NCBI GenBank assembly: GCA_003344405.1
Contig: NOWV01000007.1
Span: forward strand, 682,001-746,000
Length of the DNA stretch: 64,000 nt
Direction of reading: 5' to 3'
Source of the DNA: Trichoplax sp. H2
Lineage: Eukaryota > Placozoa > Uniplacotomia > Trichoplacea
Translations under genes and position numbers: made by a program
Notes under the pieces: model-generated
What the model was told of the DNA's origin: nothing
The model's input: the letters and a program-made list of their open reading frames with translations, nothing else
Database searches by the model: none
Part shown: one piece after another, positions 55,315 through 64,000 of the stretch
Numbering within the stretch: the first letter of the stretch is position 1
How the letters are laid out: each line of letters starts with the position of its first letter

Positions 55315-55730
55315 TCCATAATTCAAACTCGATATCGTTCAATTGGCATCAAGTCGTAAACTACTTTTAATTGAATACGACAACAAGTATGAAAGATATT
55401 ATGTGGTAGGTTAAAGTACACAGTAATACTATAACTATTACACGCAATAGGGCAATGTTGCTTAGCGTATCGATAAGTACTTCGAAATTTAGCCTAGAGC
55501 CATTTCGATAGTTCAAAACTCGATATCGCTCACCATCCAAGTCTACTTTGAATATAACAGCTATCATAGAGGCAAAATTTAGAACTGCTCTACAAGTACA
55601 ATAACGGATAGACAGCAGTAATAATATCGGTATTGCATGCAATGTCGCTTAGTGTATCTATCAATACCTCAAAATTGAGCCTAGAGCGATTTCGATAGTT
55701 CAAAACTCGATATCGCTCACCATCCAAGTG
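55315..55730. repeat. Diverged repeat units flanking the satellite
   Basis: 'cgat(t)tc(g/c)ata(g/a)ttcaaa(a)ctcgatatcg(c/t)tca' recurs at about 55310-55345, 55500-55540 and 55688-55722, spaced roughly 185-190 bp, with accompanying 'gcaatg(t)tgcttag(c/t)gtat' copies near 55450 and 55642. These are older units that merge into the array starting at 55731; the 'cttttaattgaatac' block is already present at about 55363-55378. Confidence 0.75.
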
Positions 55731-56950
55731 GTCAACTACTTTTAATTGAATACAGTAACTATTCTAGACGTCAAAAATGGGGAACTGTTTTACCACTACG
55801 AATATGATATTATGGACTACTAGCAATTTGTGGTCGTCTACTGATACAAGTAGTAATAGTATAGTAGTCAACTGCTTTTTAATTGAATACAGCAACTATC
55901 CTAGACGCCAAAAATGGGGAACTGTTCTACCAATCCGAATAATATTATGGACTACTAGTAATTTGAGGTCGTCTACTGATACAAGTAGTAATAGTATAGT
56001 GGTCAACTACTTTTAATTGAATACAGTAACTATCCTAGACGTCAAAAATGGGGAACTGTTCTACCACTACGAATGATATTATGGGGAACTATTCTACCAC
56101 TACGAATGAGATTATGGGAACTATTCTACCACTACGAATGAGATTATGGACAACTAGCAATTTGTGGTCGTCCACTGATACAAGTAGTAATAGTATAGTG
56201 GTCAACTACTTTTAATTGAATACAGTAACTATCCTAGACGTCAAAAATGGGGAACTGTTCTACCACTACGAATGATATTATGGGAACTATTCTACCACTA
56301 CGAATGAGATTATGGACAACTAGCAATTTGTGGTCGTCCACTGATACAAGTAGTAATAGTATAGTGGTCAACTACTTTTAATTGAATACAGTAACTATCC
56401 TAGACACCAAAAATGGGGAACTGTTCTACCACTACGAATGATATTATGGGAACTATTCTACCACTACAATATGATATTATGGACTACTAGCAATTTGTGG
56501 TTGTCTACTGATACAAGTAGTAATAGTATAGTAGTCAATTGCTTTTAATTGAATACAGCAACTATCCTAGACGCCAAAAATGGGGAACTGTTCTACCAAT
56601 CCGAATAATATTATCTGTTCTAGACGCCAAAAATGGGCAACTATTCTACCACTACGAATGAGATTATGGACAACTAGCAATTTGTGGTCGTCCACTGATA
56701 CAAGTAGTAATAGTATAGTGGTCAACTGCTTTTAATTGAATACAGTAACTATCCTAGACGCCAAAAATGGGGAACTGTTCTACCACTACGAGTATGATAT
56801 TATGGGGAACTATTCTACCACTACGAATGATATTATGGGGAACTATTCTACCACTACGAATGATATTATGGGAACTATTTTACCACTACGAATGATATTA
56901 TGGGAACTATTCTACCACTACGAATGAGATTATGAACAACTAGCAATTTG
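55731..56950. repeat. Nested satellite array (units 135-199 bp with inner ~30-bp repeats)
   Basis: Seven unit starts marked by 'gtcaactacttttaattgaa' or a variant lie at 55731, 55867, 56002, 56201, 56367, 56534 and 56721. Units share 'cctagacg(t/c)caaaaatgggg', 'actagcaatttgtggtcgtc' and 'actgatacaagtagtaatag'. Within units, a ~27-31-bp block ('gggaactattctaccactac', then 'gaatgatattat') is itself repeated one to five times, which explains the unit length differences (136, 135, 199, 166, 167, 187 bp). ORFs here (55777-56016, 56736-56927) are translations of the repeat. Spacing and unit homogeneity rule out a CRISPR array. Confidence 0.92.
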
Positions 56951-57066
56951 TTGTGGTCGTCTACTGATGGCAGTACAGGAAGACGTCGAAATTGAGCCTT
57001 TACTACTGACATACATACAGACAGACAGAGTACGGACTGTGGACTGTAAAATACAATACTGTGCTA

Positions 57067-57113
57067 CCGTACTGTACAGTACAGTACAGTATCGTATTGG
57101 GTGTACAGTACTT
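57067..57113. repeat. GTAC palindrome cluster upstream of the dynein gene
   Basis: 'gtactgtacagtacagtaca' followed by further ACAGTAC units; same motif as at 17.2 and 32.5-33.3 kb. It lies 1.7 kb upstream of the dynein start codon and just beyond the satellite. A 107-codon ORF starting at 57170 follows it but has no recognisable features. Confidence 0.8.
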
Positions 57114-57959
57114 TATGGTCGTGTGTACAATACCATGTACTGTAGACGAAACGCGCCGTCAAACGGCGCATGGCCGACAGCCTTATTATTATGCAAATGA
57201 GAATATTTCCACAGCAACCAAAAACTGCAACAAAAGTCTCAACGTTTACAACGTTGATCGTTAACGTTAGCCAATATCGACTTAGTGGTCCATGTATGCT
57301 ATCGGCAGACGGTATAAATCATGATGGATTGCGGTGGGATATGTTCTTGTATACAGTACACCAATTTCTTGCTGAAGAGTTGAGCAACACCGCCGATACT
57401 ATTTACACTACAACTAGCTGCATCATTCTGCAGTTAAATATCGACAAGATTGGTCCATTAGTAGAGGTCCTATCCAACAAAATTCAACTCTGAGTGATGA
57501 CCTACTCAGTACAGTTCAATCATTTTCAACGTAAACTTATTGAAAATCGATATCCAGCTATATTATCATCCTTGATTAAAGTATCAAGCAATTAAGAAAG
57601 GTAAGAATCAATCTCTCATCCTGTTCATGTTTCACCTACATCAATACTGTAGATTTGAAGTTGAACAAGTATTATCATCACTCAATCACCTTCAATAACG
57701 ACTAACATGGATGCATGCAATATCATAAAAATACGATAGACATCACCTAACAACAATAAGAATAGCAGAATATCCTACAGTAATGATAATAATGAGCCAA
57801 ACCCGTCGCAATTCCACGGAATACAGCGCGATTTTAAGCAAATTTCTCAATGGATGTGATTGGATATTTCCAATCTTTTTAATTTGATGATAGTGTATGG
57901 TGTACGCCGCAAATCAATTCAATCAATCAATTCTTCGTCTTTCAATTTTAATATAAAAT

Positions 57960-58660
57960 CTTAGTCGATAACAATTTCCTAACCATCGTCAAATGATACT
58001 AAATGGAACGGTCAAAATTAGGAATAATCTGAATACAAAACGTGCATAGAATGTTAAAAGTTACAAATTTCTAGTGTCTACAGCATATAGCATGAAAAGT
58101 GAATAGCCAATACGAGTGATTAATGATTATAGCAAATTTGACCGTCAATAATATAATATGAATAAACCTGATGCAGAATATATAAAGAATATTAAAAGTT
58201 CTAAAATTACATTAATATATATCTACAGCACATAGCATAAAATAGGTCGCAACTAAGTACCAATGATAAAATAACGACAACATATACAGCTCAAGCAATG
58301 TTGAAAAGTTATAAAAATATAGAAATGCGTCCTATTAATATAGCTACAGTAAAGACCATGAAAAAATTTCACTGCTAAATACGAAGGATAAAATAATTTC
58401 AACTAGTTTTACCATTTATATGATAAATAACATATACAAAAGAACATCCATGATTATAAAATGTACATCATAGTCATATATCTACTGTGTGCAACACAAA
58501 AAATTGCGTAGCTAAATACTAACGATGAATTGATTATAGCCAGTTTTTGCGATCTATACTATGAATCATTCTAAGAAAGGATGATATTCAGTAGAAGAAA
58601 ATATCGAAAGTTAAAAGTGATAACATCTACAGTAAATAGCATAAAAAATAAAGTAGAACC
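57960..58660. repeat. Degenerate tandem repeat (~121-148 bp period) before the dynein gene
   Basis: Five diverged units, anchored on 'atctaca(g)', 'atagcat(g/a)aaa' and 'aa(g)tac(c/t)aa(c/t)gat' blocks, with anchors at about 58078, 58223, 58344, 58492 and 58627. Each is preceded by a 'ttaaaagtt' or 'tgaaaagtt' block. The array ends about 120 bp before the dynein ATG. It is unrelated in sequence to the satellite at 55.7-56.9 kb. Confidence 0.65.
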
Positions 58661-58779
58661 GCTTCCGTTATCACCTTGGGAGATAAGATGATTGTCAACT
58701 TTATACGGAATCTAGATGGATAATACTATTAAAATAACACAATAAATCCACAGCTTCCATGTGCTCATTTATCTAGATC

Positions 58780-61700
58780 ATGGATCATGATGAAAGACTT
58801 CGCTGGCTTGAAACTAGAATCACTAGTTCACTACATGCTCGCTCAGAAGATGTTAAAAATCTTGTTTCCAATGAAGAAAATAGGTAAACTAACTAGGGCA
58901 ATACACAATCCCTTCTTAAAAATTTGAATAACTCGTATTGTCATTTTATTACCTACTTTAAGTGATTGCAAATCAAAGCTTATATATAAGCAATTCCATC
59001 TCTACCCGATGTATAATTATAATTTTATCTCAATGTCTACAAAAATGACACTACAATAATAGTAATAATTGCATTGTGTGTATCAGCAACTTGCTCAATT
59101 CAATAGTAATAACTAGGATATTAATCTTGATAATTAAATTACCATAATTAAAAAAATTCTTTCAACTTATGCATGTAACTAACTCGAGTGATATTTCTTT
59201 ACTAATTTGTTGATATGAATCATCCACCAATATTAGAAATGTTATTTCTGAATTCTTCAATAAAGAAGGCAAAAGAACTATGTATATCTATACACAAACA
59301 GCCGTTTTACCAGCATCATTAAAGGCTTCGTTTCAACCTCCATCAGATCTAGAAGATAAATTAATTTTAATTCAAAAATGCCCTGAGACAGGAAAAGTAT
59401 CAAAAGATAACATTTCAGAAGAAATTTTCTATTGTGATTGCACTAAAAATCCTTTAGATCATTTAACCATGGTTTCACGTGAAGTCTATCTACCTATGCT
59501 ATGCAATGAACATTTTAACGCAACCTATGGCGATGATAAAGTGATTGATGCGTTACAAAAGTGTCTTAGCAGTTTTCAAATTACTCGCGGTCATGTTGAT
59601 GTTAGTAATAATGTATATCTAGCGAATTAAATTAACTTGTATACTTCATTTTTAAAGCTTATTAAAATTTTGGGCAAAATTATTCCTACTTTAATATTTA
59701 ATTTTACTATTTTCAATGTAATGACTCCTTTTCCAATAGGGCCAAATTATTTTACCACTCCCGCCTATTGACATCCTGGCAGATGCAACAACTTATTCTA
59801 ATCGTAGTGCTGCAGTTATCCATTTACTAGAATCGGTCATGATTGGTTGGATTAAACAAATCAAAGTTGCTCTACGATTTGAACCTAGTCATGAAATTAT
59901 GAAACTTTCTGATCATAATCGTCCCGGACCTTTAGCAGAAGTTGAAGTTAGTTTAACAAATTTATTCTTAATCGATGTGTTCACAATATTAATTAGCTCA
60001 AAATTAACTATTCCTATACATGATAGATTTGGACAGATCGTTACAAGCGTTTAAATCACATTATGGAGCAACTGGATCAGCCACTTGCAAGTGATATTTT
60101 AAATGATTTAGAGAACGCAAATAGCACTTATTGGCATTCATTTCTTAGCGTTCGAAAAGATATCCTTAAAGTAAGTGTAGTTTAGGGTAAAAATTAAACT
60201 AACGTTATAATATATTGCTGACGTAATGTTTGTCTATGGTTTCACTAATGACATACCCAATTGGTTATGCTTTAAGTAATTCAATAACGATCTAGTCTAC
60301 CCTAACTGAGTCTAAATACAGCTCATTCATAGCTTTATTTAAACTTTTTCTGATTATATGCAAAGTAAAATTAGACATGTAGATAACAGGTCTAGTACTT
60401 AAATTATTTTTTATCTTAAAATACTTAGGCACTCGCTGAAACACGATCAAACTTGGTCTATCTGAATACCATGGTACCTTGGTTTCAAAAATTACACGAA
60501 GCTTACGAATCTGATGCTATAGCTTCAGTTTTTCCACCACTTATTCATCTACTCTATTTGGTTTGGAGTAATTCTAAGTTAGTACACGTAACTATTTGTT
60601 AGCAGGAAAATCAATAAAACATAATTAAAGCGATACCGTTGCAAGGATATTCAAAGTAACATATTCGACTAATAGAACCGCATGAAATAATATTATTATT
60701 ATTTTAAATGCTGTAGATACTACCATGGTGTCAGCCAATTCCATCGGTTACTATCTTTGATTGCTAACGAAGTTGTTAATCGAGCTCAAAAACTTGTAGG
60801 TAAAAGGATTCTTGAAGATACAGAAGAGGTAATAACGTTATCCAGTGGTAACAAGTCTTTTTATTTATTCTCATAGCCAGAATATGGATAAAGTATTGTG
60901 TACATATACATGTATACTCGTATATCTATACATTTATTTTATTTTGTCATTTTACAAAAATTCTACTTTCACTTAATATCATTATAGTCGTACCTGAGGT
61001 TGAAAGATGCTCTCAGAGTATGCGCCCGATTTCGTGGCATTTACTTAGACAAAAAAGACAAAGCAGATTCTTTGAATAGGAGCAAAATGGCTGCTCTTTC
61101 TGATACAATGTACGTAGAACATCAATAATATGATGAAAGTAGATGAATGAGTTTGCTATAGAAAGGACTTACTTATTAATCGTATTGTTTTAGGTACGGA
61201 ACTGGAGTGGAAAAGCAAGGAGCTGGTGGTTTTGCTCAAATTTTACTTACCGGTGGAAATGGTGTCAATCATACTGAATCAGTAGCGCTTACAGCCGAAT
61301 TAACTGACAAAAACTGGTCAGACTCACCATGGCCTGCAAGAAATAATTCAGCATTTGTCTCGCTAAATAGTTTTATGGAAAGATGCAATGACGCTCTTGA
61401 ACTAGTTCAGACTTCACAACATTTCCGTTGCTTAAAATCAGTTGTCGATGTTGGTGGTGCTGGTGGAAGTAGCTTGAATGCTCTAGTTGAAGAAATTCAC
61501 ATTAAATTTGTTGTTACAATGAAAGACTTCTTATCAGTAGTCACGGTAATATTCTAAATTATTAAAATTTTTCTTCTTTTTTATTACCTTATTGAAAGAT
61601 TTTTTATTGCTTGTGCACCAATTAAAAATATTGTTAATTGTCACCGAATGGGTTCAATGTAGCGGTATAATTTTTAAACGTTAGATAGGAGTGTTTTAGT

Positions 61701-63525
61701 GGACTACTTATTTTACAATAGAGGATAATTATAAGTTTCATCATTGATATTAATCTACTGTATATATGTATACCAAGGATGTACTGGACATTGATGAAGG
61801 ACAAAACTTTGAAAATGCCTTCTTTCATTTTAGATCCGTCGTTAGAGTAAGTCGTATTGCTAAGTCCTTTGAGTTATAAAATATGTTCAAGGAAATAAGA
61901 ATTGCTCATTAAAATATTTGTATTCTGTATAATCTAGGATCTAGAATCTCGGCTAGCTAGCATTCTCGGCCAAACGTTGACAGTTTGCCCAACCATTGGA
62001 GCTAAGTTAAGATTATTGGAAGTTTATGAAGGCATTAGTTGTAGAGATAATGTCAGGGTAAATTTTGCTTTGTCTTAAGCTTCAGGATAACCTTGTTTCC
62101 ATTAAATCTTTAAAAATTAAAATTTTGAAATTGTTTTATCCTTCAGGCAAGCCTGAAGAGCATCATTAATGATCTCGTGCAGTCCATCATGGATGAATTG
62201 CTAAATGTAAGAAGTATGTTTGATTACTACAACGGTAACTCCCCTAGCCACGTTAATCTCCCACCAGTCACTGGTAAATTACTATGGCTTTATTCTATTC
62301 GAGCACGTATTCAGGTATGTATCAGTAATTTTGTTATTTCTAATGCTGATGCGGCTAACTTTTTCAAGCTTTTCTTCTAACACTTTCAAGGAACCGATGT
62401 CAAAAATGAGACAAGTCAGTCCTGATTCCCTGGAAGATGACTTTGGCTGGCAAGTCAGGCATACATACAGCGACTTGATTAATGATATTTCGCGATGTGA
62501 AAGTGAAATTTTAAATAAATGGCAAAAAACTATTCAAGCAGACTTAAGAAATAAATTAAAAAAGCATTTATTGGTGAGTAGCTGCAAGTAAATTGGATGG
62601 GCATCAAGCTTGCTATTAATCACTTCATGTAGCCATAAAAAATTAAAATTATAAAGTGGTTAATTTCTAGCATATTGCTTTTTTTACTTGTTAGATATTT
62701 GTAACAGCGGAAGACGGTAATGGAAAGATCTTACAAGTTAATTTAGACCCCGGCTTACTACTACTTCTTCGTGAAATACAGTATATGTCTGCTCCACCAC
62801 TCAATATTAATTTGCCCGATAACGCCAGAACTCTTCTTCGTAGCACCGATGTTTACACGATCCGACAGATTGCAGATAGATTGGAAACAATCGCATCAAA
62901 GTATAATGCAATAATGAAAAATATGAGCTATTTTGAACGACCACTTTTTCAAGAAAAGGTCGACAAGATTCATCTGGTAGGTCGTTTATAATTAATCTAT
63001 TAATACATACAACTTCCGTTACTAAGAGGACTAACTCAAACATGGATTGCAATTTCTAGCTATTACAATCTGGATTAGATAATTTAACCTGGAAGAGCGT
63101 CGAAGCTCCGGATTTTATTGAAGCAATGACTAGTTTAATATGCTCCGACGTTCATCGTCATTTGTCAATTGTGCAATTGAATAGCCAAGAGATTAATAAT
63201 GTTATTGCATCATGGTCTACTAGTCAGCGACTTGATGTATTTTCCATCCGAAGTCTTGATCATTCGTACTCCATCGAGGAAGTACAACTTTCACATAGGT
63301 ACTGATATCTTTCAATATCTCCATACTACTTTATTATTACGATACGGAAAGGGTAAATGGATTAACAGAGAGATAGATATTAAATTGGTGAAATAGGAAT
63401 ATTCAGTTATTTTTTAAACTTAACTAAAATTCTTTTTCTCTATTAGTTCATTACGGGAAGCGTACGAGGGAAATGTAATTCCTTCGGGACAGCGCATTCA
63501 TACATTAGTCAAATCTTCCTTTGAA
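58780..63525 (+). CDS. Dynein heavy chain, axonemal type, N-terminal tail (continues past window)
   Basis: Motor subunit of a ciliary dynein arm; only the tail (DHC_N1 region, which binds intermediate chains and partner heavy chains) is in the window. Fifteen exons in one frame (2706 nt, 902 codons): 58780-58883, 59237-59612, 59740-59946, 60027-60170, 60429-60577, 60717-60828, 60988-61109, 61194-61545, 61778-61846, 61938-62057, 62147-62314, 62391-62573, 62695-62976, 63060-63298, 63447-63525. Diagnostic blocks: LPLPPIDILADATT, LLESVMIGWIKQIK, NRPGPLAEVE, RYKRLNHIMEQLDQP, PPLIHLLYLVWSNSKYYHGV, SLNSFMERCNDALEL, FENAFFHFRSVVRDLESRL, LLEVYEGISCRDNVR, LPPVTGKLLWLYSIRARIQ and ILQVNLDPGLLLLLREI. These are the standard tail landmarks of axonemal heavy chains (DNAH), not of cytoplasmic DYNC1H1 or DYNC2H1. 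I cannot name the DNAH subtype from the tail. The start ATG (MDHDERLRWLETRI) fits the short N-terminal exon common in this family. The last complete exon found ends at 63525 with GTAAGT; the linker and AAA motor lie beyond. Confidence 0.93.
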
Positions 63526-64000
63526 GTAAGTCATTAAAGTAGAGACCTCGATTATAGATTACATAGTTATTTATTAATAAAGTAAGAAATAATAAAGTAC
63601 AATGTTTTGTATACAACCTAAACATATTATGCACTATGTAACGTGGTTTTTTAACGCACAAATCGTTAAAATTACATTCTCTAGAATTTAAAATTGGCCT
63701 TGCGGCTAATTTAATATCAGCTCGTATAAAGGATATGACAGTGAATTTTTGAAATAATTCCATAATACTTACTGTGTAAAGGCCTAACGTAATTAATTTT
63801 GATTCATATTTAGCTTTGGAAATATATTGATTTCGTTACTAAGACCGCCTTCGACATAATACGATTATTAAATTAAATTTCGTTAACTTTTTACAAAGTA
63901 AAAACTAGCCTAAGTACAGTATATAAATATACAGTAGCCTTTGTGTTTTTACACAAAGTGAATTGTTTTCAATGATTTTAATAGAATTGTCAAATAAGCC
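63526..64000. other. Probable dynein intron, no exon recognised
   Basis: Follows a consensus donor at 63526 and shows no open frame continuing the dynein alignment, so it is most likely an intron running off the window. The minus-strand ORF at 63509-63763 overlaps the dynein exon end and has no motif; not called. Confidence 0.55.

Noticed and set aside
55777-56927. ORFs inside the satellite (for example 55777-56016 and 56736-56927)
   Set aside because: They are translations of the repeat unit (the same residue string recurs with each unit) and would change with copy number.
55731-56950. CRISPR-like array
   Set aside because: Repeats are long, of variable length, nested and without unique spacers; the context is a eukaryotic intergenic region.
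57170-57493. 107-codon plus-strand ORF after the GTAC cluster
   Set aside because: No recognisable domain, no homologous pattern, overlaps two other open frames, and begins next to repeat DNA; composition is not convincingly protein-like.
58780-63525. Assignment of the dynein to cytoplasmic DYNC1H1 or DYNC2H1
   Set aside because: The tail blocks fit the axonemal DNAH group; DYNC2H1 tails as I know them do not share them. No finer subtype is claimed.

Overview
The window is AT-rich nuclear DNA of an animal with very many short introns. The gene set (Mediator subunit MED14, UVRAG, an FBXL18-type F-box protein, UGGT, an NT5DC-type HAD protein, an axonemal-type dynein heavy chain and an intronless rhodopsin-like receptor), together with AT-richness, short introns and exon counts comparable to vertebrate orthologues, fits an early-branching ciliated animal such as a placozoan (Trichoplax/Hoilungia). 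The species call is an inference from gene content and style; no species marker was seen.

Layout, left to right. 1-4167: no gene seen. 4168-5106 (-): intronless class A GPCR. 5107-13332: long AT-rich stretch with one tiny CARD-like ORF (10081-10242) and a pair of ~155-bp direct repeats 800 bp apart. 13333-16398 (-): FBXL18-like gene, eight exons. 17516-26566 (+): MED14, 37 exons rebuilt in one continuous frame (~1389 aa). 26733-26954 (+): an unassigned exon-like ORF. 27122-31546 (-): UVRAG, thirteen exons found, 5' exon missing. 33428-44939 (+): UGGT, 47 exons rebuilt (~1517 aa), from an AUG-only first coding exon to a 23-nt last exon that supplies a KDEL signal. 47022-50323 (-): NT5DC2/3-like HAD nucleotidase, fifteen exons, N-terminus not found. 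50324-58779: gene-poor, with a possible orphan exon, a nested satellite array and a second degenerate tandem repeat. 58780-63525 (+): N-terminal tail of a dynein heavy chain, which runs off the right edge.

The genes alternate in strand, giving three divergent pairs: FBXL18/MED14, UVRAG/UGGT and NT5DC/dynein. Each of the three shared upstream intervals carries clusters of a GTAC-centred palindrome (TACTGTACAGTA and ACAGT/ACTGT runs), which are thin or absent elsewhere. This is the most interesting pattern in the window. I see no operon, no transposase, no tRNA/rRNA gene and no CRISPR array. The proteins are housekeeping (transcription, ER folding control, endosome/autophagy, ubiquitination) plus motility; I see no sign that they form one pathway.

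Gene models were built by hand: each exon was kept only when the GT/AG (rarely GC/AG) junction, the phase and the family alignment recalled from general knowledge agreed. Junctions marked uncertain below should be checked against transcripts.
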